The notes under the pieces were generated by a model, which had not been told where the DNA came from, ran no database searches, and saw only the letters and a program-made list of their open reading frames with translations. Positions 1 to 6,583 of a DNA stretch of 7,161 nucleotides are shown here, piece after piece; the stretch's first letter is position 1, and each line of letters opens with the position of its first letter. Both the position numbers and the translations under genes were made by a program. Source of the stretch: Pseudolysobacter sp. (GTDB lineage: Bacteria > Pseudomonadota > Gammaproteobacteria > Xanthomonadales > Rhodanobacteraceae). The DNA is taken from contig JANXUW010000106.1 in the NCBI GenBank assembly GCA_025351985.1, positions 1 to 7,161 of the forward strand, read 5' to 3'.

Positions 1-129
1 CCCATCGGCGTGATCTTGTCGACCATGCCGACCCAGGTTCATGGCGCCCTTGCGATCCAGGGCAGCCTTATGGATGTGATGAAGTGGCAGGAGATTCCGC
101 CAATCATTTACCGCCCGCCAGATCGATGA
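1..129 (+). CDS. Possible 3' end of an unidentified plus-strand gene (partial)
   Basis: Frame 1 is open from the window edge and ends at a TGA at 127-129, giving 42 residues that end in YRPPDR. Third codon positions are strongly G/C (roughly three quarters), as expected for a real gene in this genome, and the peptide has a balanced composition with MKWQEIPPI near its end. If real, it converges with the SDR gene and overlaps its 3' end by about 26 bp. The upstream part lies outside the window and I recognise no family. An alternative is that the 103 bp beyond the SDR stop is simply intergenic; the minus strand also stays open in one frame here, so the call is weak. Confidence 0.35.
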   Translation, partial: PIGVILSTMPTQVHGALAIQGSLMDVMKWQEIPPIIYRPPDR

Positions 130-850
130 ATGCACCGGTGATGTAAGACGCATCCGCACCCAAGAGAAATGCAATGGCCGAAGCCACTTCGTCCGGTTCG
201 CCGCCTCTCTTCAACGGGATGGTGTCTTTTATTCTATCCACGCGATTTGCCTCGCCACCATCGGCATGCATCTGGGTGTGGATGAAGCCAGGCCGAACGC
301 AGTTCACGCGGATGCCTTCTGCGGCCAGCTCCAGAGAGAGTCCTCTGGTGAGGGTGTCGACGGCGCCTTTCGATGCAGCATAGTCGACATATTCATTGGG
401 CGACCCCAATCGGGAAGCAGCCGAAGATACGTTGACGATGGAACCGCCGCGACCGCCTCGTCGCGTCGACATGCGCTTGATGGCTTCCCGGCTGCACAGA
501 AAATAGCCGGTGACGTTTGTCGCCAGAATTAAATTGATCCGGTCTGCCGTCATGTCTTCGACGCGGCTCGTGGGCAACAGAACGCCTGCATTGTTGACCA
601 GTGCACAGACGTTACCGAGGCGTTCGTCGACCTGCGTGAACAAGTCGATGACGTCCGATTCCTTCGATACATCGGCCCGCACGGCGATGGCCCGGCGACC
701 CAGCGCAGAGATATCGGCGACAACCTGCAAGGCGGCGTTTTCATCGCGCCGATAGTTGACGCATACATTGTATCCAAGCGACGCCAATCGCATCGCCGTG
801 GCCGCGCCAATTCCTCTGCTACCGCCGGTGATCAATGCCACTTTTTCCAT
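104..850 (-). CDS. SDR family NAD(P)-dependent oxidoreductase
   Basis: A complete 248-residue classical short-chain dehydrogenase/reductase with a Rossmann fold. Visible motifs are the cofactor-binding TGGSRGIG (8-15), NNAG (86-89), the structural Asn in TNVTG (112), the catalytic Ser of VNVSS (142-143), and the YAASK catalytic Tyr157/Lys161 pair, followed by RPG (186-188). The basic NYRR at the end of the second strand (32-35) favours NADP(H) over NAD(H); this is inferred from family knowledge. The length is typical and the enzyme is expected to be cytosolic. The ATG start has an AGGA Shine-Dalgarno 5 nt upstream (856-859). It is the last gene of the probable tautomerase-hydrolase-SDR operon, 60 bp after the hydrolase. 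The substrate cannot be read from sequence; the operon context suggests an alcohol or carbonyl intermediate. The family call is secure, the specific reaction unknown. Confidence 0.93.
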   Translation of the reverse strand: MEKVALITGGSRGIGAATAMRLASLGYNVCVNYRRDENAALQVVADISALGRRAIAVRADVSKESDVIDLFTQVDERLGNVCALVNNAGVLLPTSRVEDMTADRINLILATNVTGYFLCSREAIKRMSTRRGGRGGSIVNVSSAASRLGSPNEYVDYAASKGAVDTLTRGLSLELAAEGIRVNCVRPGFIHTQMHADGGEANRVDRIKDTIPLKRGGEPDEVASAIAFLLGADASYITGAFIDLAGGK

Positions 851-863
851 GTTGTTCCTGTCT

Positions 864-887
864 CGCTTGCGGTGAGCGGAGCAAACG
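864..887 (-). other. Short inverted repeat between hydrolase and SDR genes
   Basis: In the transcript sense, CGTTTGC (887-881) can pair with GCAAGCG (870-864), a 7-bp stem with one G-U pair and a 10-nt loop. It ends about 4 nt before the AGGA ribosome-binding site of the SDR gene. There is no U-tract, so it is not a classical terminator. It might tune SDR translation or mRNA stability, or be chance. Confidence 0.25.
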
Positions 888-910
888 CCACTTGACTCGA
901 CTCCTATCGG

Positions 911-1756
911 TTACAAGACGAGGCGCTGAACAAAAAACGACAGGATTTCATCACGGGCCGCCAGAGTTGGCTCGCCGGCTGCGTCGATCAGATGCGCAGT
1001 CACGACGCTGTGGGGGCAGGTTACGTGTTGCGCGAAGAATGGCGGGGTGTCCCGGTTGGCGGCACAGTCCGGAAGCACGCGCGCGACGAAGCGATCGCCG
1101 AGCGCCTCGGCGTAGGCGGCAAATCGCTGCGCCTTGCAGAACGTGTCGCCTTCAAATCGATAGGCCAACACCGTGAGGTTATCGCGATCGAGTCGCTGAC
1201 GGACACGCGTCATGTCGTCGGCAGATATCTCGATGCCACCAGGGTTATCGAGCGGCAGCGACGGTTGGCACACGACGGGGGCCAGCATCGCGGGCTCAAG
1301 CATCATCGAGAGGGCAAAGTTGCCGGTCCAGCACATGCCGATGGCGCCGACACCAGGGCCACCACACTCCTCGTGTGACAATCGCGCCAATGCTCTGAGC
1401 CACTGGGTGACAGGGCTCGATGCATTGCCAGCGAACGCGCGGAACTCGGCGCTGACACAGGCTCGCCGAAAGACATCCGCGCCCTCGGCCGCACTCGCTA
1501 CAGCGCCATCGCGACCGAACAGTGATGGCATGTAGACCGTCAAGCCGGCATCGCGCACCCATCGGCTGAAACGCGCGACGTGCGGACTGATGCCCGGCAT
1601 CTCGGTCATGACGATCACGGCAGGTCCCGATCCGGCGACGTGCACGATCTTCGTCACGCCATCAAGCGTGATTTCACGGCGCTCGAAGTCCTCAAGCCGA
1701 TCGTCCTCGGTCATGCTGCGTTGTTGCGTGGCGATGTCCCGGATTTTCATGACCAT
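911..1756 (-). CDS. Dienelactone hydrolase family protein (alpha/beta hydrolase)
   Basis: 281 residues from the ATG at 1756. The protein has the alpha/beta-hydrolase layout of the dienelactone hydrolase family: an early strand with VIVMTEMPG (48-55), then the nucleophile elbow GAIGMCWTGN with a cysteine nucleophile (Cys142), as in carboxymethylenebutenolidase. Asp204 in YRFEGD and His249 in CPHSVV are the likely remaining triad members, assigned by position only. Such enzymes hydrolyse lactones or esters in the cytosol, classically dienelactone in chlorocatechol breakdown; the substrate here is unknown. The start was chosen because ATG overlaps the upstream tautomerase stop as TGATG, pointing to coupled translation; a second ATG at 1750 is possible. 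The frame stays open further upstream to a GTG at 1846, but that extension lies inside the tautomerase gene and looks non-homologous. It is the middle gene of the putative operon. Confidence 0.85.
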   Translation of the reverse strand: MVMKIRDIATQQRSMTEDDRLEDFERREITLDGVTKIVHVAGSGPAVIVMTEMPGISPHVARFSRWVRDAGLTVYMPSLFGRDGAVASAAEGADVFRRACVSAEFRAFAGNASSPVTQWLRALARLSHEECGGPGVGAIGMCWTGNFALSMMLEPAMLAPVVCQPSLPLDNPGGIEISADDMTRVRQRLDRDNLTVLAYRFEGDTFCKAQRFAAYAEALGDRFVARVLPDCAANRDTPPFFAQHVTCPHSVVTAHLIDAAGEPTLAARDEILSFFVQRLVL

Positions 1757-2214
1757 CACGCTGCTTCGATGAGGTGCTGAAGGTGGGCGTACCCGGATGC
1801 TTTTGCGAGCTCCGGTAGCTTCCAGATAATGCCGTTGCCCGCCCACGTGCCATCGGCGACGTCATGCAGCACTATCGAGGTAACGACCCGCCGCTTTTCC
1901 TCGGCGGGAAGCGATTGCTTGAAGGCGTCGTGCATCAGTTGCGCATATCTGGCCCGAGACGCCTCATCGAGCACGCCGGCCGGCACGTAGACCATCGCGA
2001 TGCAGGGCAGCACCTGTGCGGTCATATCGACACCCCCGCAGGCCCAATCTCCGTGCTCTGCTTCGTTGACGACGACCCAGCACAGGAACTGCTTCCTCGG
2101 GTCTGCTGGCATTTGCTCGGCCTCGGCGGCGGCATCAGTGATGCGGCGAACGAGCGCGGCGCGAGCACCGTGCGGAAAGGCGCCTTTCGGGATGGTGACG
2201 AGAATATTCGGCAT
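1756..2214 (-). CDS. Tautomerase-superfamily protein with two beta-alpha-beta units
   Basis: 152 residues, starting MPNILVTIP, so removal of Met would expose an N-terminal proline, the catalytic base of the tautomerase (4-oxalocrotonate tautomerase/MIF) superfamily. Two beta-alpha-beta units can be seen: residues 2-50 (strand, helix from about 15 to 33, strand FLCWVVVNE) and 70-120 (strand IAMVYVPAG, helix from about 84 to 101, strand VVTSIVLHD). A DGTWAGNG turn (121-128) and a C-terminal helix follow. The length resembles the fused-repeat members such as cis-3-chloroacrylic acid dehalogenase (about 150 residues) rather than the 60-residue 4-OT. The reaction cannot be assigned: enol-keto isomerisation or hydration/dehalogenation are the family options. 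An AGGA ribosome-binding site lies 7 nt before the ATG. It is the first gene of the operon, divergent from the GlxA-type regulator, and its TGA overlaps the hydrolase start. Confidence 0.82.
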   Translation of the reverse strand: MPNILVTIPKGAFPHGARAALVRRITDAAAEAEQMPADPRKQFLCWVVVNEAEHGDWACGGVDMTAQVLPCIAMVYVPAGVLDEASRARYAQLMHDAFKQSLPAEEKRRVVTSIVLHDVADGTWAGNGIIWKLPELAKASGYAHLQHLIEAA

Positions 2215-2307
2215 GGTGCGATCCTGCTCGGTTGCGTTGTGTCATTGCAACGGATGTAGGGCTAGACTGCCAGCGTCAGTTTAGACATTTATCAGGCGTT
2301 TTCTGCC
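2215..2307. promoter_or_regulatory. Divergent intergenic region between operon and regulator
   Basis: The 93 bp must hold the promoters of both the tautomerase operon (minus) and the AraC-family regulator (plus), and is locally more AT-rich than the flanking genes. No convincing pair of -35/-10 sigma-70 boxes was found in either direction by eye. Three small symmetric elements are present: a GTTGC...GCAAC dyad (2231-2251), an ACTG...CAGT inverted repeat (2266-2280), and a TAGAC direct repeat at 2263-2267 and 2282-2286 (19 bp apart start to start). AraC-family proteins usually bind direct repeats about two helical turns apart, so the last is the most family-like operator candidate. All of this is inference. 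Confidence 0.55.
2231..2251. promoter_or_regulatory. Imperfect palindrome, candidate operator
   Basis: Arms GTTGC (2231-2235) and GCAAC (2247-2251) are perfect inverted repeats, and the inner TG/CA steps also match, so about 14 of 21 positions agree with the reverse complement. It sits 17-37 bp upstream of the tautomerase start, close to where a repressor or activator would overlap its promoter. The binding protein is unknown; the neighbouring AraC-type regulator is the obvious candidate. Confidence 0.3.
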
Positions 2308-3288
2308 ATGTACGATTTTACTGTTCTGATTCTCCCGGGAGCGTTCGCCAGCAGCGTCGCGGTCACGCTGGACGTTTTGAACGCCGCGGCGGTCCTTGCG
2401 TCTCGGGTCAAGATGCCACTGCCAAAGTGGCGCGTGATATCGCTAGACGGTGGCGGCGTGACGATGAGCGGCGGCCTGCAGGCTGCGACCGTCGCGATGC
2501 CCCGACGCTCACGTTCCGACTCCTCGACCTGGATCATTCCGGGCATCGGCGTGGAAAGCGCGACGGCCATGCCTGGTCGCCTTGAAGGCGACGAGGCGAT
2601 CCGCGCGATCGACGCGATTCGGCGACATGGCGCACGGGGCGGCAGGGTTGCCGCATCGTGTTCGTCGGTGTTCCTGCTTCAGGCTGCAGGTTTGCTGCGG
2701 GGACGACGTGTCACTACGTCATGGTGGCTCGCACCAGAGCTGCGGCGCATCGAACCGAACTGCGTTGTCGATGCGGACCGCATGGTGTGTGCCGATGGGC
2801 CCGTGAGTACCGCCGGCGCCGCATTTGCCCAGGCGGATCTAATGCTCCATCTGCTGCGCACGCGATTCGGCACCGCACTCGCCGATGTCGTTGGCAAAGT
2901 GCTTTTGATCGACGGCCGTCAGGCGCAGGCGCCGTTCGTTGTGCCGTCGATGCTGTCCAATGGCAGTGCGCTGGTGAGTCGGTTGACGCGGCGTATCGAA
3001 TCTTCGCTGCCCAATCCGCCCAGCGTGGCGGCACTGGCCGACGAATTCGCGATGTCACTCAGGACGTTCGCCAGGCATGTGCGCGCGGCGACTGGCTTGG
3101 GTGCGCTGGCGCTCGTGCAAAGCGTGAGGTTGAACAGAGCGCGCATGTTGATCGAGACGAGTCGGATGACGATCGAGCAAGTCGCAGCGCAAGTCGGTTA
3201 TGAGGATGCCACGGCGTTGCGGCGACTCATGCGCAAATCCGCCGGTGCTACGCCGAGCAAGTTCCGTTCGGGTGCGTACACGACTTGA
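2308..3288 (+). CDS. GlxA family transcriptional regulator (DJ-1/PfpI-like domain plus AraC HTH)
   Basis: 326 residues, the usual length for this family. The N-terminal domain (about 3-190) is a DJ-1/PfpI class I glutamine-amidotransferase-like fold: first strand FTVLILPGAF (4-13), Asp22 in LDVLNAA, and the nucleophile-elbow-like AASCSSVFLLQAAGLL (115-130, Cys118), then the family's TTSWWLAPEL and a D..MVCADGPVSTAGAAF segment. The C-terminal AraC/XylS double helix-turn-helix runs from about 238 to 320, with SVAALADEFAMSLRTFARH as the first HTH and TIEQVAAQVGYEDATALRR as the second, ending in the typical GATPSKFR. In this family the first domain is thought to sense a metabolite and not to act as an enzyme. 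Start: ATG at 2308, preceded by a weak AGG 11 nt upstream. It is divergent from the tautomerase operon, so it probably regulates that operon; activator or repressor cannot be told. Confidence 0.92.
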   Translation: MYDFTVLILPGAFASSVAVTLDVLNAAAVLASRVKMPLPKWRVISLDGGGVTMSGGLQAATVAMPRRSRSDSSTWIIPGIGVESATAMPGRLEGDEAIRAIDAIRRHGARGGRVAASCSSVFLLQAAGLLRGRRVTTSWWLAPELRRIEPNCVVDADRMVCADGPVSTAGAAFAQADLMLHLLRTRFGTALADVVGKVLLIDGRQAQAPFVVPSMLSNGSALVSRLTRRIESSLPNPPSVAALADEFAMSLRTFARHVRAATGLGALALVQSVRLNRARMLIETSRMTIEQVAAQVGYEDATALRRLMRKSAGATPSKFRSGAYTT

Positions 3289-3317
3289 CCGGACACCAGC
3301 GCGCAGATGGTGAGAAA
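3289..3317. other. Convergent junction between regulator and ung
   Basis: Only 29 bp separate the two stop codons. A weak CACCA/TGGTG stem (3294-3298 with 3308-3312, 9-nt loop) is present but no T-tract follows on either strand, so no intrinsic terminator can be claimed. Transcription may read through into the opposing gene. Confidence 0.5.
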
Positions 3318-4025
3318 TCAACTCAAGGCGATCGAGGTCGCAGCGGGCAAAGACCAATCGATTTCATCGCTGCCGCTGTCGCGCAGACGCTCGTTCGCCT
3401 TCGAAAAATGTCCGCAGCCGATGAAACCGCGATGCGCCGAGAGCGGCGACGGATGCGGCGCTTTCAAAACCAGATGGCGACGTGTATCGATCAATTTTCC
3501 TTTGGCCTGCGCATACGATCCCCACAGCATGAAAACCAATCCTTCGCGTTCGCGATTCAGGCTTTCGATGACGTGATCGGTAAATCCTTCCCAGCCTTTG
3601 CCCTGATGCGAATTGGCATTGCCACGCTCGACCGTGAGTACCGCATTGAGCAGCAAAACGCCTTGTTGCGCCCACGGAATCAGGCAGCCGTGCGGCGGCC
3701 GCGGGAGGCCGAGATCGCGCGTGATCTCAGCGAAAATATTCACCAGCGAAGGCGGCGCCGCGACACCGGGCAAAACCGAGAAACACAAGCCGTGCGCCTG
3801 GCCCGGGCCGTGATACGGATCTTGTCCGAGAATGACTACCTTGACCTGCTCGAACGGTGTTGTATCCAGTGCCGCAAAAATGCGCGAGCTCGGCGGATAG
3901 ATGGTTTTTCCGGCATTTTTTTCGGCCAGCAGAAACTCACGCAGGGCACGCATTTCCGGTCGCTCGAACCAGTCGCCGACACGCGTTTTCCATGACGCTT
4001 CAAGTTTCAGTCGCGGATCGGTCAT
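3318..4025 (-). CDS. ung: Uracil-DNA glycosylase, family 1
   Basis: Removes uracil from DNA after cytosine deamination or dUMP misincorporation, starting base-excision repair. Counted from the ATG at 4025 (235 residues), the water-activating motif is [13 protein letters not shown] beginning at residue 67, with catalytic Asp69. The uracil-pocket segment LLLNAVLTV is at about 124-132, and the minor-groove/leucine-loop motif [11 protein letters not shown] starts at His191. The order and spacing match E. coli Ung closely, and the protein is full length. An alternative in-frame TTG at 4034 would add three residues; neither start has a good Shine-Dalgarno. The gene lies about 27 bp after the response regulator in the same direction and is probably the last gene of the gspF-ftsEX block, relying on read-through or re-initiation. 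It converges with the AraC-type regulator. Confidence 0.97.
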   Translation of the reverse strand: MTDPRLKLEASWKTRVGDWFERPEMRALREFLLAEKNAGKTIYPPSSRIFAALDTTPFEQVKVVILGQDPYHGPGQAHGLCFSVLPGVAAPPSLVNIFAEITRDLGLPRPPHGCLIPWAQQGVLLLNAVLTVERGNANSHQGKGWEGFTDHVIESLNREREGLVFMLWGSYAQAKGKLIDTRRHLVLKAPHPSPLSAHRGFIGCGHFSKANERLRDSGSDEIDWSLPAATSIALS

Positions 4026-4048
4026 GGCGGGCAATTCGATAAATACAT
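4022..4048 (-). CDS. Possible 8-codon leader peptide in front of ung
   Basis: An ATG 4 nt after the response-regulator stop opens an 8-codon frame (MYLSNCPP) whose TGA overlaps the ung ATG as ATGA. Because ung lacks a clear ribosome-binding site, ribosomes could be handed over by this mini-ORF. It is too short to judge by codon use and may be chance. Confidence 0.2.
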   Translation of the reverse strand: MYLSNCPP

Positions 4049-4052
4049 GCGC

Positions 4053-4895
4053 TCAGACCTTCGCGCGGAGATGCTGCGACACACGCATCTGGAACAACAG
4101 TTTGGTAAGCAGGCGCTGCTCCTCGATCGGCTTCACCACCAGATCGTTCGCGCCGGCACGAATCAGGATGGCGTGCGCTTGCGGATTGTCGTCACCGGTC
4201 ATCACCAGCACCGGCAACATGCCTTTGGCATAGTCGAAGCGCGTGCGAATCAACGTGAGCAGCTCTCCGCCGGTCATCGCGCCGAGCAGATTGACATCAG
4301 TCAGCACGATATCGACGCCGGGCGCCGGACGCTCGCTGCGCGCGGTTTCCAGCCAGTCGACCGCGCTCTCCGCGCTCGTGACGTGGTGCACACGCAGGCC
4401 GTGTTTTTCGAGCATGCGCCTGACCGCCAGCGCCACGACGCGGCTGTCCTCGACGTACAACACGTCGCCGGAGACTTTGGTTTTCGGTTGCACATAACCG
4501 CGAATGAACTCGGTCAACGCCTGAAAGCCGAGAGCCTTGTCGAAATAATCGGTGACATCGTCGGAAAACTCGCGTCGTTCCAGTCGCTGCTGCACATCGC
4601 CGGAAACCACCACGATCGGGATGTAGGCAAGCCCGGCTTCATGGCGCAGGTGGTGCGCGAGGACCAAGCCATCCATATCCGGCAAACGCAACGACATCGT
4701 CACGAGATCGACCGCACCTTGCGCGATCTGCTGCTGCGCCTCGGCACCGCTGCCGCACGTAACCACGACCACGCCCGGCATCTGCGCCACCAGCATCTGC
4801 TGGATCAAGGTGCGCACCACCTTGGAGCCATCCACCACCATGACGCGTGGTGCGGCCGCCGTGAGGTAGCTGGAATTGAGCGTAGCTGTCGACAT
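4053..4895 (-). CDS. Response regulator with two receiver domains, the first lacking its phospho-acceptor
   Basis: 280 residues containing two CheY-like receiver domains and no DNA-binding or enzymatic output domain. Receiver 1 (about 16-135): VMVVDGSKVVR has Asp22 but Gly in the second acidic position. In the segment before LPDMDG the phospho-acceptor position is Ser68 rather than Asp. The Ser98 switch residue (VVVSGD) and Lys120 are kept, but KP has become KA. It is therefore expected not to be phosphorylated. Receiver 2 (about 143-272) looks functional: Glu149-Asp150, phospho-acceptor Asp200 in VLTDVNL, Thr233 in VMTGDD, and Lys255-Pro256. It probably works by protein-protein contact or phosphate transfer; the partner kinase is not in the window. 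The start is the ATG 6 bp after the ftsX stop, with AGG overlapping that stop as ribosome-binding site, so co-expression with ftsX is likely. The family call is secure, the role unknown. Confidence 0.9.
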   Translation of the reverse strand: MSTATLNSSYLTAAAPRVMVVDGSKVVRTLIQQMLVAQMPGVVVVTCGSGAEAQQQIAQGAVDLVTMSLRLPDMDGLVLAHHLRHEAGLAYIPIVVVSGDVQQRLERREFSDDVTDYFDKALGFQALTEFIRGYVQPKTKVSGDVLYVEDSRVVALAVRRMLEKHGLRVHHVTSAESAVDWLETARSERPAPGVDIVLTDVNLLGAMTGGELLTLIRTRFDYAKGMLPVLVMTGDDNPQAHAILIRAGANDLVVKPIEEQRLLTKLLFQMRVSQHLRAKV

Positions 4896-4901
4896 GCTTG
4901 C

Positions 4902-5906
4902 CTAAGCGGGTTGACCTTGAGCGAGATGACGACTGGCTACGAGCCACGCGCCAAACCAACCAAGCGCTGCGCTCACCACCAGCACCAGCGATGCCGGAAT
5001 CCAGCCGAGTGCGCTAAACGCAAAACGATTATCGTAACTGCTGAGCAAATGCGCGAGTGCATCGCCCAATGCCAGTTGCACTGCGAGCACCAGCAGCAGC
5101 GCGACAAAACCGCTCAGCAGTCCGTACCAGAGTCCAATATACAGAAATGGCCGGCGCACAAAACCCTTGCTCGCGCCCAATAGCTGCAACGTGCCGATTT
5201 CGGCGGCCCGACTTTGAATGTCGAGGCGCACGGTATTGCCGACCACGAGCAAGGTGCCGAGCGCGAGTAGTCCGGCCAGCACTTGCACCACCCTTTCGCC
5301 GAGCGCGAGGATCGCACCGAGCCGCTGCCGCCATGCCGCGTCGTACTGCACCAGATCCACCTTCGCATCGGATTTGAGCTGTTCGACCAGCGCGGGCGTC
5401 GCGTTGATGTTTTCGCGCGGATTTTCGCGCGCGGTCACTACCAGCACGGTTGGCAACGGATTTGCCTGCAACACTTTCAGCGCATCGGAAAATCCGGACT
5501 GACTGCGGAATTCGGCCAGACCTTCGTCCGGCGTGCGAATCTTGACGATCGCGACATCGCTGCGCACGCGCAAACTTTCGGCAAACTGCGTCGCCGCGGT
5601 CGCTTCGATTTCGGGTTTCAGAAATACCGTGATTTCGCGCGCTTCCTGCCAGCCCGCGCTGAGTCCCTGCACATTCTGTAGCAGCAGAAAAAGCAGCAGC
5701 GGCAAAGCCAATGCCAGGCCCATCACCAGCACCGTGAGTGCAGTCGCCCACGGGCGCGCGCCGATGCGCGCAAGACTGGAAAAAAAACTGTAGGCATGGT
5801 GTTCGCGCCACGCGCGCATGTTGAGCCGCGGCTTGGCGCTGCGACTGGCGCCGCGTGCTACGGGCGCCGGTTTTACGCGCGGCGCAGTCGCCTTGCGCGT
5901 ATTCAT
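4902..5906 (-). CDS. ftsX: Cell division protein FtsX (ABC transporter permease-like)
   Basis: 334 residues. FtsX is the membrane partner of FtsE; in gammaproteobacteria the complex sits at the septum and activates peptidoglycan hydrolases through the EnvC-type adaptor instead of transporting a solute. A basic, Ala/Pro-rich cytoplasmic tail (1-30) precedes TM1 (about 55-78). A periplasmic domain (about 80-200) contains the REITVFLKP segment and the PLPTVLVV segment typical of FtsX. TM2 is at about 203-225, followed by the cytoplasmic loop RLDIQSRAAEIGTLQLLGAS (227-246) characteristic of the FtsX/MacB permease fold, then TM3 (about 254-280) and TM4 (about 300-325). The start ATG overlaps the ftsE stop as ATGA; there is no strong Shine-Dalgarno, so translation is probably coupled. 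In many gammaproteobacteria rpoH follows ftsX; here a two-receiver protein does. Confidence 0.96.
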   Translation of the reverse strand: MNTRKATAPRVKPAPVARGASRSAKPRLNMRAWREHHAYSFFSSLARIGARPWATALTVLVMGLALALPLLLFLLLQNVQGLSAGWQEAREITVFLKPEIEATAATQFAESLRVRSDVAIVKIRTPDEGLAEFRSQSGFSDALKVLQANPLPTVLVVTARENPRENINATPALVEQLKSDAKVDLVQYDAAWRQRLGAILALGERVVQVLAGLLALGTLLVVGNTVRLDIQSRAAEIGTLQLLGASKGFVRRPFLYIGLWYGLLSGFVALLLVLAVQLALGDALAHLLSSYDNRFAFSALGWIPASLVLVVSAALGWFGAWLVASRHLAQGQPA

Positions 5907-6583
5907 GCGCCAACCACGGGCGGGCGAAAATCGTCGATCAATCGACCGTGATCAAGCACCAGCACACGTTTGCCCATGCGCCGGATCAAATGCAGATCGT
6001 GCGTCGCCACGAGCACGGTCGCGCCGACTTGTTGAAACTCGGCGAACAATTCCATGATCTCGGTAGACAGTTTCGGATCGAGGTTTCCGGTCGGCTCATC
6101 GGCGATCAGCAACGGCGGTTTGGCGACGATCGCACGCGCGATGCCGACGCGTTGTTGTTCGCCGCCGGACAAGGTGATCGGTGCGGCTTTTTCGCGTTCG
6201 AGCAAGCCGACTTTATCCAGCGCCGCACGCACGCGCTTGGCGGTTTCCTCGCGCGGCAAACCGGCGATCAACAGCGGCATGGCGACGTTCTCGAACACGC
6301 TGCGATCCATCAACAGGCGGTGATCCTGGAACACCATGCCGATGCCGCGACGCACGCGCGGAATGCCGCGCCGACGCGTTTGATTGAGATTCTGTCCGGC
6401 CAGCGCAACGCTGCCGCGCGTCGGCCGTTCGATCAACGCGAGCAGCTTCAGCAACGTACTTTTCCCCGCGCCGGAATGACCGGTGACAAACACCATCTCG
6501 CCGGCTTCGATTTCGAAGCTCAGATCGTGCAGCGCCTCGTAGCCGGAGTCGTAGCGTTTGGTGACTTGATCGAAGCGAATCAT
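5903..6583 (-). CDS. ftsE: Cell division ATP-binding protein FtsE
   Basis: 226 residues, the normal FtsE length. ABC ATPase motifs are complete: Walker A GHSGAGKST (35-43), Q-loop Gln86 in MVFQDHRLL, signature LSGGEQQR (138-145), Walker B LLIADEPTGNLD (158-169), and H-loop His195 in ATHD. The N-terminus MIRFDQVTKRYDSG and the FQDHRLL stretch are typical of FtsE. It powers conformational change in FtsX at the division septum. The start is fixed by the conserved MIRF and by the ATGA overlap with the gspF stop, with GGTGA just upstream. The frame remains open further upstream, but that stretch is gspF read in another frame and is not part of FtsE. Confidence 0.97.
   Translation of the reverse strand: MIRFDQVTKRYDSGYEALHDLSFEIEAGEMVFVTGHSGAGKSTLLKLLALIERPTRGSVALAGQNLNQTRRRGIPRVRRGIGMVFQDHRLLMDRSVFENVAMPLLIAGLPREETAKRVRAALDKVGLLEREKAAPITLSGGEQQRVGIARAIVAKPPLLIADEPTGNLDPKLSTEIMELFAEFQQVGATVLVATHDLHLIRRMGKRVLVLDHGRLIDDFRPPVVGA

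Noticed and set aside
1757..1846. N-terminal extension of the hydrolase to a GTG at 1846
   Set aside because: It would lie inside the tautomerase gene and adds Arg-rich sequence. The TGATG overlap at 1756 gives a normal-length protein.
3294..3312. Bidirectional terminator between the regulator and ung
   Set aside because: The stem is only 5 bp with a 9-nt loop and no T-tract on either strand.
3285..3995. Plus-strand open frame (236 codons) opposite ung
   Set aside because: It overlaps the conserved uracil-DNA glycosylase on the other strand and has Arg/Gln-rich, non-homologous content.
4047..5183. Long plus-strand open frame (378 codons) opposite the response regulator and ftsX
   Set aside because: It is antisense to two well-supported genes, is rich in His, Arg and Gln as expected of a shadow frame in GC-rich DNA, and resembles no family.
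5029..5913. Second minus-strand frame (294 codons) overlapping ftsX
   Set aside because: It is a +1 shadow of ftsX, Arg/Ala/Gly-rich, without membrane segments or recognisable motifs.
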